Positions 44,936 to 57,149 of a stretch of 64,000 bases of DNA are shown here, piece by piece (positions within the stretch are counted from its first letter, which is position 1; each line of letters opens with the position of its first letter). The notes beneath the pieces were generated by a model. That model worked only from the letters and a program-made list of their open reading frames with translations. It had not been told where the DNA came from and did not search any database. Both the position numbers and the translations under genes were made by a program. This DNA comes from Halesus radiatus (lineage: Eukaryota; Arthropoda; Insecta; Trichoptera; Limnephilidae). The stretch covers positions 62,001 through 126,000 of the forward strand of contig JAHDVE020007877.1 in assembly GCA_022606495.2 (NCBI GenBank). The letters run 5' to 3'.

Positions 44936-45295
44936 TTACATATAGTTGGAGGTGGGTGGGTACAGCCGCGTGCCACCCCGGGAAACATTTATTGGATAAC
45001 CAACACTTCTGCCATTCGTAGGTCACCCCATGTGGGGTTTCGGATTCCGGGTTCCGGGTTCCGGGGTGTCCGGGTTCATGAGGGTGAGGTTTATCTATGT
45101 CTGAGAGGCCGGAATGGGAAGACTTTTTGACCTCTCCAACCGAACTCTCTCGACCCATCGTCCTGCACTGCATTTGGAAGGATGGATTCATACGTCCGTT
45201 GTTCCTGAACGTAATGACTTCCAGATTTATACCCACCCTTCATACCTTAAGGCCTCCTGTATGGAGTTTTGTAAAATAAAATAAATTTATATATT
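44936..45295 (+). mobile_element. LINE B mini-element: 5' UTR joined to 3' end
   Basis: 44936-45245 matches the 5' UTR of the long family B copy at 52305-52800: GGATAACCAACACTTCTGCC-like and GGGTGTCCGGGTTCATG words, then GGATTCATACGTCCGT and CCCACCCTTCATACC. It then jumps straight to CCTCCTGTATGGAGTTTTGTAA, which matches the extreme 3' end at 55835-55855. The whole coding region (~3 kb) is absent. A short element made of both LINE ends is a plausible non-autonomous passenger. Confidence 0.65.
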
Positions 45296-45446
45296 TATAA
45301 CCTAGACGGATGCTGATGTTTACCCATTTTAATAAATAATGGATCAATTAAAATATAAAAATAATTACTTATTAACAAAGAATGTCGATAGATATTGAAT
45401 TAAATTTTCCAACACTAATATTATATAATTAGCTTTGTTGATCTTT

Positions 45447-46206
45447 TCAAGCGCCTGCATTGAGATACAACACTGGATAACTTTACAAGCGCCTGCATTG
45501 AGATACAACAATGGATAACTTTACAAGCGCCTGCATTGAGATACAACACTGGATAACTTTACAAGCGCCTGCATTGAGATACAACAATGGATAACTTTAC
45601 AAGCGCCTGCATTGAGATACAACACTGGATAACTTTACAAGCGCCTGCATTGAGATACAACAATGGATAACTTTACAAGCGCCTGCATTGAGATGCATCA
45701 CTGGATAACTTTTCAAGCGCCTGCATTGAGATGCAACACTGGATAACTTTTCAAGCGCCTGCATTGAGATGCAACACTGGATAACTTTTCAAGCGCCTAC
45801 ATTGAGATGCAACACTGGATAACTTTTCAAGCGCCTGCATTGAGATGCAACACTGGATAACTTTTCAAGCGCCTGCATTGAGATGCAACACTGGATAACT
45901 TTTCAAGCGTCTACATTGAGATGCAACACTGGATAACTTTTCAAGCGCCTACATTGAGATGCAACACTGGATAACTTTTCAAGCGCCTGCATTGAGATGC
46001 AACACTGGATAACTTTTCAAGCGCCTACATTGAGATGCAACACTGGATAACTTTTCAAGCGCCTGCATTGAGATGCAACACTGGATAACTTTTCAAGCGT
46101 CTACATTGAGATGCAACACTGGATAACTTTTCAAGCGCCTACATTGAGATGCAACACTGGATAACTTTTCAAGCGCCTGCATTGAGATACAACACTGGAT
46201 AACTTT
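45447..46206. repeat. 38-bp satellite, 20 units
   Basis: The unit is CAAGCGCCTGCATTGAGAT then (A/G)CAACACTGGATAACTTT(A/T). Units 1-6 alternate ACAACACTGG and ACAACAATGG, a dimeric higher-order pattern. Units 7-20 switch to GATGCAAC with ttttc spacers. The trio GTCTAC, GCCTAC, GCCTGC recurs five units apart, suggesting recent segmental expansion. Confidence 0.95.
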
Positions 46207-46369
46207 TTTGTATCTTTTATAATTCCAATTCATTTGTGGAAATCATTGGAGTCATATGGGTACAAAACGCCTTCCTTATCTATATGGATTTTTAAAGTTA
46301 TTCATAGCTTACCACATTTAAATGGAAAATGTAATTGTCTATTCAAGTGAATCAAATACTCGAGTCGGG

Positions 46370-46530
46370 CCATGTCAGAAGTCGGAATAACAGAAGAGAA
46401 TGTATGAGGCGTTGTATGAATGTGAATGAAGCAAGAAGTGTATGCCAAGATCGAGTTGTTTGGCGGTCCGTCCTCTCTGCCTACCCCTGCGGGGAAACGG
46501 CGTGATGGTTAGTTAGTTAGTTAGTTTAAT
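46370..46530 (+). mobile_element. RTE-like LINE 3' end
   Basis: Frames give RMYEALYECE-like residues, a segment like the one before the stop in RTE elements, then VWRSVLSAYPCGETA and a (GTTA)n tail near 46505-46525. A closing W.S...AYP.GE.A plus a short tandem tail is characteristic of RTE-like elements. Confidence 0.5.
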
Positions 46531-46534
46531 TGTC

Positions 46535-47050
46535 TATCATTGGAATATGTTAACCAAATAACGTATTTAGGCGTAAAAATTGATCACAATTTAAAGTGGA
46601 CTGACCACATTATTTATTTAAATAACAAAATTATTATTGTTTTTTTAAATGATTTAATTAAGATCTACATGGATCTTTGCCAATCACTATTAGAATATGG
46701 TATCTAATGATAATATTCTTAATTTACTCATTAGAACACAAAAAGCCATCATGAAAATTATACTTAAAGTCCCTGTAAGAACTAGCACTAACGAAATCTT
46801 TAACAAACTTAACATTATGTCAATAAAACAAGTATATTCTAAAACAATACTACAATAAATACAAAAAAACGAGAAATAACAACAAACACATATAATAAAA
46901 CACTAAATCTCAGGGTTTAAAGCACATATAACAAGGAACCACAAACGCAACATTTGAACAAAAAAACTTCTTATACTATGGTACTAAACTCTATAATAAA
47001 TTCCCACTCTCCTTTAACAATCACAACAACCATAAAAAAAAAAAACACTG
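46535..47050 (+). mobile_element. LINE family A-related C-terminal fragment
   Basis: Frames give SLEYVNQITYLGVKIDHNLK and WTDHI, then MDLCQSLLEYGI, RTQKAIMKIILKVPVRTSTN and EIFNKLNIMSIKQVY. It follows the C-terminal order of the LINE A protein at 36940-37270 (YLGIII, SLLEYAS, VQKSLIRVILKKP, LDVRQLY). Stops and frameshifts are present. Confidence 0.6.
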
Positions 47051-47419
47051 GTTACGTTACATAGGGAGATTTAAAATACAAAACATATTAACACCAAATA
47101 CAGACTAACACCGAAACCACTCAACTGCACTTTAAACACCTCACCTTAAAAAATAAAAATTTTCATCCAGCGCAACAATTTAATATTTTGTAAATGAAAT
47201 CGTCAGCACGGGAAATCCCAGTGAGGATATAATTATTCGTTATTTGTTATAAAAAAGAAGATAATAAAACATTATAATTATTATTATTTATAAAGTACAC
47301 GTAATCGAATTTAATAAGTATGTATTTACAAGCGAAATCGCCATTGAGGATTTCATGTCAATTAACAATTGATTAATCGCTGACACTGCTACAGCCTTAC
47401 TCGAGTGGTGCTTTTCTAC

Positions 47420-47822
47420 ATTTTGTTTATTGTTTTCCACTGTTTACAAATAAGTTGCTCGTATAGTAAGACATTGCTCGTTTATAATGTTAAATTTCGA
47501 AACACTTGCAAACCAAGTTAGTCACATTCCGAGGTTACAACATTAATAACAAGGCTCAGCATTTAGACCTATATTGTTATTACTCTACTATACAAATTGA
47601 CGTGAGTAAATATACCCAACTATTTGTTTATTATTTTCCACTGTTTACAAATAAGTTGTTCGTATAGTAAGACATTGCTTGTTTATGTTAAATTGCGAAA
47701 CACTCGCAAACCAAGTTAGTCACATTCCGAGGTTACAACATTAATAACAAGGCTCAGCATTTAGACCGATATTGTTATTACTCTACTATACAAATTGACG
47801 TGAGTAAATATACCCAACTATT
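47420..47822. repeat. Tandem duplication of a ~201 bp segment
   Basis: 47422-47622 and 47623-47822 are nearly identical. Both contain TTCCACTGTTTACAAATAAG, CATTCCGAGGTTACAACATT and GACGTGAGTAAATATACCCA. Only a few substitutions and small indels separate them, so the duplication is recent. No coding content. Confidence 0.9.
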
Positions 47823-48094
47823 TGCAGGTGATTCGCTGACTTGGGCATACGGAGCGGAGATGTAAAGAAAAGTATAAATTAATGTATATATATAGATAAT
47901 TCGAACATCCGCAGTTATTATCCGAGGCTCCTCGATTGTATGCTAACCGAGGCCGGAAGTTGTTGACCTTTGACGTAAACAGATAAATTTGCTTTGTGTC
48001 GTGAAGGTCGAAACGCTTCATCAATTGTTTAGATGTAGTTGAATGTCCGACCAAAATAAAATAGTTTCTTCAGTGGTTAAGATATTTTAATTAT

Positions 48095-48375
48095 CAATTA
48101 AATACAATTTGAATTATGTGAATACCGTACAAGAGTCTCAGTGGACCATTGTCATCCCCAATTTGGTTATGATGTGAGGCAGAATGGAGAGGAGAAAGGA
48201 AGTCGGCGAGGAAGATGAAGACTTGTAAGTACCTGACTATCCGTCGACAAAACACGGATAAATCTATTTTAAGCATAGCTAAGAAACTATGTTTAAAATA
48301 ATAGATTCTAGATTGTGGTCTTTCACCAGGGCAATTCTGAGAGTATCTACCACTCCTGTCTTGCAAAAAATAGCC
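48095..48375 (-). repeat. Dispersed repeat family R2, minus copy
   Basis: The reverse complement reads GGAGTGGTAGATACTCTCAG, then GCCCTGGTGAAAGACCAC and, at the far end, ACTCTTGTACGGTATTCACA. These are the start and end landmarks of 43390-43660 and 43768-44025. Confidence 0.6.
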
Positions 48376-48639
48376 TGAATTTGACATTCAGTCCTCATTA
48401 TAAAAAACGCAAAATGATAGTCATTATTTGTGCTCTTTGGGAAAAGATCTTAAATGGATTAAAAACCCTAACCGAGGAAAGAAAAAGGGACAAACATTTG
48501 GTTATAAACAATTTATTAAAGTTACTTTTTGTACTTACTGAATATATTTAATACATTATTAACTATTTGCTGCATCCTCTTCGGGGTGTATCCCCGAGTT
48601 TCGTCGTCGGCTCATAAAGCTGAGTGATACGTCACTCAA

Positions 48640-48915
48640 TCTTATCAATATTACTCAATAATATTAACTTATTTTTAGTACTGAATTTAAAACGCATTTT
48701 TTTCCTCATAGCACCAACCAGTACCCATCAAACACATACATAATCTCTTTATACTTAATTATTATATAATTTTCTAGATATATTATTTTACCATACTATG
48801 TCAATACTAGCTTTTTTCCCTTCTATTTTTGTATAATGGCACTTAATATGATCTAAACTTGTCAATTTGACAGTCCTAAAATGGGATTTGTTCCTAGTCG
48901 GGCAGTCAAAGCTTG
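48640..48915 (+). mobile_element. LINE family A 3' end, truncated
   Basis: Shares ATACTAGCTTTTTTCC, TTTTTGTATAATGGCACTTA and the hairpin (48866-48910) with 1-400. It stops at CAGTCAAAGCTT without the usual ATAATGTGTGTTTCAAATAA terminus. Confidence 0.65.
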
Positions 48916-51900
48916 GTTGAGCACCATATCATTTTGATTTATGTAGGTTGGAGTCATATTTAATATTTTTATTATAATATTTATAAAGTTTCAATGAACA
49001 ACATTTCATAAGATATTGTCTCTCTGAAGCGATCGGGTTCGGCCTCTGCTTTGGAATTCGTCCTAATTTCTTTGGTGTTTTCGAAATACACAACAGAGGT
49101 CAGGGAAATGCCCTTTTGCTGACGATTGGCGGTCAGAATAAATTGTGTAAAAACTTAAGGGTCCAGTATAAGACCGCGTATTCACCGCCGTTAGGAATTT
49201 TAATATAAATATTATATTATAAAATAATATATAAAATAATATATTAATAATTGACAGTACCCATACAAAGTACCTTTCACAAAATATTTTTTTTGTTACT
49301 ATTTACGTATTTATTTCTTCACATCATAATCTTTTATTTTTGCTTCGGAAATATTATAGAAATGGGTAACGTGGATCACCTGCTCAGAAATACTTGTAAG
49401 CACAGTTTTTGACATAGGGAATTATTTTCATGGTTTTTGAATCAAGGAATCCGATTTTCGATTGTCCACTTGTGGATTCAAGATGGTTGAAATGAATTAG
49501 ATGCTTTTTTATATGGCTGTTCTTTCAATGGCTTTGGTTTTTATTAATGGTTAAGGAATCCGACTATTACATTTAACTTAGGAACCAAGATGGCGGATGT
49601 GAATTAGATCCCGTTTATTAAACGGGAATAAGAATTATTTGTCTTTTGATAATTTTTGGGATTTCGAAACGGCCTTCAATATTGTATACTAAACAGCAGT
49701 AAAAATATAACATAGGTAGATAACAGTGATTTACAACCCACTCCAGATGCAGACAATAAGCTTGAATACAATTCACCAGTAGTTCAGTCAATGAAGGCAA
49801 TAAGAAAAACTGAAATTTTTGCAGGTGAATAATACCTATAACAGGGAGTATTTTCACAAAAGTCTCCTATCTTCCCCTTGCCCCTCTCACACGCAAAGTA
49901 GACCAAATATGTTATAATTTGAAATCAAATACGTTTCTAAGGACTTAATAGTGTCCGAGATACAGCGGTTATTATGCAAAATTTTTGTAAGTTATCATTC
50001 TTCGCTATTTTTTAGTGTTTTGGTCAATTTTGACAGTGAAGGAGTAATTTTTCGGTAAAGGTTAATCTATACTTTATAAAGTAGGCTAAAGATGGTACAA
50101 ATTGAAAACAAATTGGTCTCCAAGGACCTAATATCGTCTGAGATACAGTTGTTCTAAATGAAGAAAAACATTCTTTGTTATCCATTCTTCGCATTTGATT
50201 TCAGTGTACCTCCAAACACTTTAATTCCGATTTTGAACCAAATCGGTAGAGAACTCAAAATTCAAAATGAACATCGAAATTAATCAGGTTGACATTAAAT
50301 TTGACATCAGCACCCCCCTAACATGACTTACGCCGCTTTCTAACCAAATCGGTGTGAATATCTAGAAATTCAAGATAGCTGCTAAAACTATGGATTTTGA
50401 TAGGCACAGATCGGCATACTTATATATGCAGTCGGGGGCGTCAAGATTGTAAATTATATGGGCACAAAAATGTTAAGATTTTTAAAATAATTCGTTCATT
50501 CATTAGTTTTGCTTTTGACAGCCTGCAAAGATATAATCTTATAGATCTATAGCACGTCCGTCAGTTTTTTTTCCAGTGCGCAGGTCTTTTATATTGTGCC
50601 GTATAATAAATTAATCACTTTTTGGACCATCTTAAAGAACGTTGCAAAGAAATGTGATTACAACAAAAAAAAAATCGAAAATACGTAATTCCTACATTCC
50701 GGTGGCAGTTTAACACCTCTCTTCCCAGCTATTCGTCATAAAACAGACAAAAATATCGAATTTCAAATCGACGTCCGCTCGCTCCGAAGGGCTTCTCACA
50801 ACTGATTTACTCCGGCGAAATAAATAGTTTTATCAACAATCGCGCGGGCCGGAGATTCTCATAGGTTTTTTGTATGACGGAACTGAATTTAAAAATTCCT
50901 GAACTTTGAGGGAATTACAGATAAAATCTAGATTTACTGAATTATTTTTAATAAACGCTCTTGGTTCTTGATCTTATTTACTCTGAGATTGTGGAAAGAT
51001 TTTAATTAAATATGTTTGTAATGGGTGCAGTTAACATAACGGCTAAGGCACTGTCGAGCGTTTTACTTAAAATTACAGTAGATATTTTATATATAATGTA
51101 AAAGATTACAGTTTAAGAATCTACGTCACTGAAAACCTTAGACACTTTCGTAACTTTCTGTTAAGAAGTTGCAGATAAATTATGTGTTGTATTGCTTACG
51201 TTAGCATACTGCGAAGTGACGTTTAGCGCCTTATTTGAGACTGCCCCCTTAATTTAGTATTGTACTAATTCAAATAAAAATAACAAGTATTTCCCTCTTC
51301 ATAATTATTGCCTTGTTGCCGTGTAATTATTGCAATGCTCGGATGCTTGTCTCCTTACATCTCGCAGATGAAAAGACATCTGAAGTTATGCGAATTTGAA
51401 TTGAATCCGTGCTGATTAAAATCTTATGAATAAAATATCAAAAACTCTCAAAATGCAAATTTAATTAAAATTTGTTATCAGAAATGTATTCATAAGTGTG
51501 TACAACATTTTTTAAAAACAAAAAGAAATAAAATAATACAGTGTTCACATAACGCCAAAATGCAGGAAAAGTAAAAAATTACAGGAGATAGGGGGATGGT
51601 CTAATGGATAATCCTTCATTTCCTCTGTATTTCTAATACAGTAATTAGATACCTAATAAAAAAATTACATTGGTACAAGAGATATACTTATGATAAATAC
51701 AATCATTATGTCGAAGTAAGACAAATTTATTAAAAAACTAAAAAAGTTAGTGACAGAACAATCATTGGTGAATTTATAATACATTAAGAATGCAATTTTT
51801 TTTTGGTTTTGCAAGTTGACTAGTGGACATATTTGGCACTGCTAAGTTCTTTTAGAATTCCATGGATATAACCTCAAAACGATTGCGGATTGTAAAAATT

Positions 51901-52295
51901 ATTATTAAAAATTATTTTAAAACTTTTACCCGGAGTAAAATATTTTGGGCTTCAAAAGGTGAAGTTAGTAGATATTATGTGTATGTCTAATTTCAGACGA
52001 CTGATCTTTTTAAAGAGTCTTATTCCATAAACCCGGTTGAATATTCCTTTTCCAAATTAAGAGCTTTTATAGTATTCGACCAATTAATATTTAATTAATT
52101 AATATTTAATTAATTTATTGAATTTTTTACAAGGATATCATTAAAGTATATGTTAATTTTTTTCAGTGAGAATATTGAGACAACCATCGGACGTCGCTTT
52201 GGGTTAAGGATCATCAGAACATTATTAAATTTTGATTTGTTTATAAAAAAATCAAGTACTACGAATTAAAGACAATGACAATAAATAAGTAATTT
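48916..52295. other. Long non-coding stretch, no gene recognised
   Basis: AT-rich, no ORF of note. A weak internal duplication is visible: 49900-49985 and 50090-50165 both read like AAAT..AAATTGGTTTCTAAGGACT then TAATA.TGTC.GAGATACAG. AACCAAATCGGT occurs at about 50238 and 50337. These suggest an old repeat of ~190 bp period. A tRNA box-A-like TGGTCTAATGGATAA at 51597 has no convincing box B. Confidence 0.4.
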
Positions 52296-52299
52296 AATT

Positions 52300-55200
52300 T
52301 GGGAGGCGGGTATGGGTACCGCCGCCCCGGGAACCATTTTTTGGATGACCAACACCTCTGCCATAGGTCATCCCAAGTGGTTCGCTACGTTTGGTGACTT
52401 AGCAGGGGTGCCCGGGTTCATGGGGTAAGGTTTGTCCAGGTCTTGGCAGCGGATGCGTTGGCCTACCTACTGCGTGGTGGGTCGGATCGGGAGAGAATGG
52501 TTGAGGGAGACCCTTTACAACTGGCTACCGTTGTCCAGGCCGCTCGATAGTACAGGGGCCCGACCCTCAGGCTCACGACTGAGGGTGGGCTGCCCCACCA
52601 GCGAGTGTAAAAACCCCGCCGCTGCTGTTGTGCCGATTCGTGACCGGAGGGGACCCAGCAGTAGCGTTTGGGGCGCATTGGGAGCCCTTCCCAGCCAGAC
52701 TCTCCCAACCATAGCCTTGCACCGCAGTCGGTGGGATGGATTCATACGTCCGTCAGTCCTGGATACCCTGACCCCCAGCTTCCTACCCACCCTTTATACC
52801 TAATCCTTCCCTTGCTTTCCCTTTCCTATAAAACCCCCAAAAATAATTTAAAAAAACATGGAATCACAAAACAATAATAACATCATTACAACGGCGAGTA
52901 GTAGGCGTCCCCGGTGCAGGCCAAAAATGTTGGTAAATTTTACCAACATTCGAGGCCTGCACAAAAATTTAAATTCTGTCCATCATCACCTTCAATCCCA
53001 ACGCCCAAACCTTTTATTCCTCTCCGAAACGCAGATAGCTGAGCCTCCAGACGCCTCCTATCTGGACTGCCCGGGCTTCACCCTCGTAGGCAAGTTCAGA
53101 CCTAAAGGAGGTGTTTGTTTGTATAGCCGAGCTGACGTCAACTGTGTGCGACTGTTGAGTCTGGAAAATCCCAGATTTGACGTAATGTGGGTGCGCGTCA
53201 GTCTTGCCAGTACGGTAAGATTTTATGCGTGTTTGTACCGCTCACCAAACCTCAGCGAATCAGACTCATCCGAGCTCTTTAAACATTTGAGCGAAACTAT
53301 TGATGACCTCTTACCCCGCTACCCTTCGGCCGAGTTTGTTGTTCTGGGGACTTCAATGTTCATAATGAACCGTGGTTGAAGTTCTCATGTTCAACAAACT
53401 CGGCTGGCCGACAGGCGGAATTCTTTGCCCTTTGCCATGGGTTGGAGCAACTGGTTCAGGAGCCTACGAGGTTTCCTGATGTCCAGACTCACCGCTCCAA
53501 TCTGTTAGACCTATTTTTAACCACCGAGCCATGTAGTTATGGGATTGATGTCGCAGCGCCTTTAGGATCGTCCGACCATTGCCTGGTGACGACATCAATC
53601 CCTATTAACTTCAGACCCCCAATTGAGAGGCTGAAGAGAAAAATGTGGCACTATAGGTCAGCAGATTGGTTCGGTCTGCGGGCGAATTTTAATGCTTTCC
53701 CATGGTCAGCTGTCTGTTTTCAGACTTCGAATCCATCCAGATGTGCCCAGGAAATTAGTGAAGTCATCACATCTGCGATGGATGGCTTCATTCAATCAAC
53801 CATTAAAGAAACTGGCGTAGGTTCAAAGCCGTGGTTCAGTCGACAATGCTCCGAAGCAGTTCGACGAAAAACGCGGCTTACCGAGCCTACAACACATCTC
53901 GAACGTCAGAAAACAGATCAGCATATAACAAATTGGCAAAGGACAGTAAGAGAATCATCAATAGGTCAAAATTTGAGCACGACCTACAGATCAGTAAAAA
54001 GCTAACTGCCTGCCCGCATGGCAGCAGGGCGTTCTGGTCGCTAGCGGGCTCCATGGGTCGCAATTTCTGCAAATCCAGTCTGCCGCCTCTTACCAGACCT
54101 GACGGTTCACTAGCAAACACTGCTACCGAAAAGGCCAACCTTTTAGGGAAAATGTTTGCAGAAAACTCGGCCCTCGACGACGGGGGTGCCATCCCGCCGT
54201 CGGTTCCTCACTGCGGCTTCTATATGTAAAAGCTGAGGATACGGCATCGGGATGTACTCCTTGTCTTACGGGGGCTCGATGTTAATAAAGCTAGTGAGCC
54301 TGACGGAATACCTGCCCTGGTATTGCAGAGGTGTGCTGCAGAAATCGCTCCAGTTTTAACAAAGCTCTTAAAAATGTCCCTGAAATGTGGCTCTGTGCCC
54401 TCTGGTTGGAAAAAAGCGGTCATTCATCCTATACCTAAGAAAGGTGACCGCTCCAACCCAGCCAACTACCGCCCCATAGCGATCACATCAGTTCTGTCCA
54501 AGGTGATGGAACGTGTGATCAACGACAAACTTCTTACATACCTCGAGAAGAACAAAATCATTAACGACCGCCAGTATGGATTCCGGCGGAACCGCTCGTG
54601 CGGTGATCTTCTCGCGTATGTGACGCATGTTTGGGGACGGTGCCTGGAACGTTATGGTGAGACTCAAACGGTCTCACTAGACATTTCTAAGGCCTTTGAC
54701 CGGGTGTGGCACCGAGGACTTGTCAACAAACTGCCTTCTTACGGACTTCCCGTTTCCTTGTGTACGTGGATTGCCGACTTTCTAGGGAGAGATCGATTCA
54801 GACGGTTGCTGATGGTTTCATCTCTTCCTCGCACACTCAATAAATGCTGGCGTCCCACAAGGATCAGTTCTGTCTCCGACATTGTTTTTGTTGCACATCA
54901 ATGACCTCTTGACATGTGCACCAATCCATTGTTACGCGGATGCTAGTACAATCCATGATTGCTATTTGTTTGACAAGCCCCCAAAGGGCACACAAACTCC
55001 AACGGCTCGGAGGGCTTTGAAACAGAGAATGGACGGTTACCTTGAGAGGGTCTCCTCTTGGGGTAAGAATAACCTCGTCGAATTTAATGTTTCAAAGACC
55101 CAATCATGTCTGATTACGTCTAAAAGGGATCAAAATGACAATCTAGTCTCCTTTAATGGAAGCAATCTTCCCAACAAGCCCTCCATTGATATGCTTGGAG

Positions 55201-55870
55201 TAACCTTAAGTGATCAGCTCAGGTATGGAGGCTCCATCGAAACCCGAGTAAAGTTAGCCTCTCAGAAGTTGGGCGTATTGTACAGAGCTCGCAGATACTT
55301 TAATAGTACACAACTGCTGACCCTGTACAAATCGCAAGTGCGCCCCATTGTAGAATTTGGCAGCCACCTCTGGTCGGGAGTCAAAATATCTGAAAAAAAA
55401 CCTTGACTCTGTGCAGAAACGGGCGGTCCGTTTGATAGATTCGCCTATCTTAACAAATGGGTTGCAATCTTTGGAGCACAGACGTCGGGTGGGAATGCTG
55501 TCCTTGTTCTGCCGGTATTTTAATGGAAGATGCTCCGAGGAACTAGCGTCATTGATCCCTTCGGCACCGGTGCATAGTCGGGAAACACGCCAAACGCGCG
55601 CCCAACATTTGCACACAGTTGACATTTGTCACATGAGAACAGGTCGCTTCTACGACTCGTTCTTGTGTTCAACAGCTCGGCTGTGGAATGATCTGCCGGC
55701 CTCTGTGTTTCCTCCATCCTATAACATGGGTCTCTTCAAGACCCAAGTTCACTCCTTCCTATCCTCTAAAAGATCCTCCACACAGCATCCCCAAAGATGA
55801 TATAGGCCTTGAGGGAAATTATTTCCTCCTTGGTCTCCTGTGTGGAGTTACTGTAAAAAAAAAAAAAAAC
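52300..55870 (+). mobile_element. LINE family B, near full length, inactive
   Basis: GC-richer ~3.57 kb element. The 5' UTR is 52300-52857 with no ORF1. Endonuclease from 52858 (NFTNIRGLHKNLNSVHHHL, LLFLSETQIAEPP, YACLYRSPN), broken at the GDFN motif (53346-53352) by loss of one G. It continues 53376-53930 (LLDLFLTTEP, LGSSDHCLV). Reverse transcriptase 54340-55100: IPKKGDRSNPANYRPI, YGFRRNRSCGDLLAYV, LDISKAFDRVWH, AGVPQGSVLSPTLF, then CYADAST in place of YADDST. C-terminal region 55100-55800 (MLGVTLSDQL, KSQVRPIVEFGSHLWSG, RETRQTRAQH). It ends in poly(A) at 55857-55870. Several frameshifts occur. Such proteins are usually annotated as Jockey-like. Confidence 0.88.
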
Positions 55871-55934
55871 TTTTAGGCGGAGCTAAAATAATATGAACTA
55901 GTCAGTGAGTTGATTGTTGTTGTCCACATATGTA

Positions 55935-56075
55935 CGCATATACACACAAATGTACACACATATACACACATCCTTAAGCATATATACATATACACATATA
56001 TACATATACACATATATATACATATACACATATATACATACACACATGCACATAGACGTATATCCCCACACACCT
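55935..56075. repeat. CA/TA-rich microsatellite
   Basis: Compound array of ACACATATATACATAT-type words, with no other content. Confidence 0.85.
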
Positions 56076-56269
56076 AAACAATATATAATTCTCTATCTGA
56101 ATTCGAAAAATAGTGAATCCTGCAATGTTTTTGTGAGTATAATTGGTTTTGATCCAACATTCAGTTAAAATTATTATGTCAAAAATATATATATACATGT
56201 AGGTTATTATAGTACTTATCAATACGTCAAATCTAGTAATAATATACCGATGGTTATCTTACTTTAGTG

Positions 56270-56350
56270 AACTTTACTTTTCTGCGCAGGGTCTGCAGTA
56301 ACGAGTGAAATGTTCGTTCTTTGCCGGACCGTCAGAGAGCGGGCTTAATT
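56270..56350. repeat. Small dispersed repeat (copy of 23475-23540)
   Basis: CTTTTCTGCGCAGGGTCT and GAGAGCGGGCTTAA are shared with the region upstream of the hnRNP gene. Purpose unknown. Confidence 0.4.
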
Positions 56351-56426
56351 TAATATTTATAAATTCCTGAGAGGAAACCTCTAATGGGTTATTTTTAGAT
56401 TTTAATGTTCCTATTTATCAATTGCA

Positions 56427-57141
56427 GGTGTGTTCAAAAGGAAAGGTGAATTTTTTCGAAATGTATTTATTTATTCATCAATATCCATTTTCTCCCCTTC
56501 AAATAATCCCCCTCAGATATAATGCACTTATGCCAGCGCTTCTTCCAATCCTCGAAGCTTTTCGGTATGGTCATCAGCTCGTTCTTCGATTCTGACTTTA
56601 TCTCATCAATTGTGGCAATTGGGCTTCCATTGGGATGATTGGGCCTTGGTTTCTACATCATAACTATATACTCACGTTTCATCACCAGTTATGACCCTTT
56701 TGAGCAAATCTGGATCGTCGTTGACGTCATTCAACAACTCCTGAGCGATATTAATGCGACGTTGCTTTTGCTCAAAATTTAGCAATTTCGGAACAAACTT
56801 CGCTGCCACACGTTTCATTCCCAAAACATCCGAGAAAATTTCATGGCATGGGCCGATTGATATGCCAACATCCTCTGCAACTTCACTAATAGTGATTCGA
56901 CGATTTTCCAAAACCATTTTCTTCACTGTTTCGATGTTTTCTTCGTTTATTGACGTGGTTGCGATTCCAGGACGCTCATCGTCATTAACATATTCTCGGC
57001 CTTCTGTAAAGCGCTTGTACCACTTATAAACACTTTTTTGAGACAAAGTAGACTCGCCGAATGCCACAGTCAACATTTTAAGTGCGTTGGAGCACTTTAT
57101 TCCATTTTTCAAAATTTACCTTTTCTTTTGAACACACCTCG
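56427..57141 (-). mobile_element. Second internally deleted mariner
   Basis: Inverted termini GGTGTGTTCAAAAGGAAAGG and CCTTTTCTTTTGAACACACC, as at 1868-2470. The minus strand (57112-56672) encodes the N-terminal 146 residues: HTH (ESTLSQKSVYKWYKRFTEG), VGISIGPCHEIFSDVLGMKR, FVPKLLNFEQKQRRI and VITGDET with the first catalytic Asp. A TGA replaces the next Trp codon. After ~20 codons the sequence jumps to the C-terminus (FEDWKKRWHKCIISEGDYLK, GRKW). The second and third catalytic acidic residues are lost. The TA flank is eroded (right flank TG). Confidence 0.85.
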
Positions 57142-57149
57142 TGTTTTTT

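Noticed and set aside
51586..51660. Possible tRNA (TGGTCTAATGGATAA box A)
   Set aside because: No box B or T arm follows within tRNA distance, and the anticodon arm does not fold.
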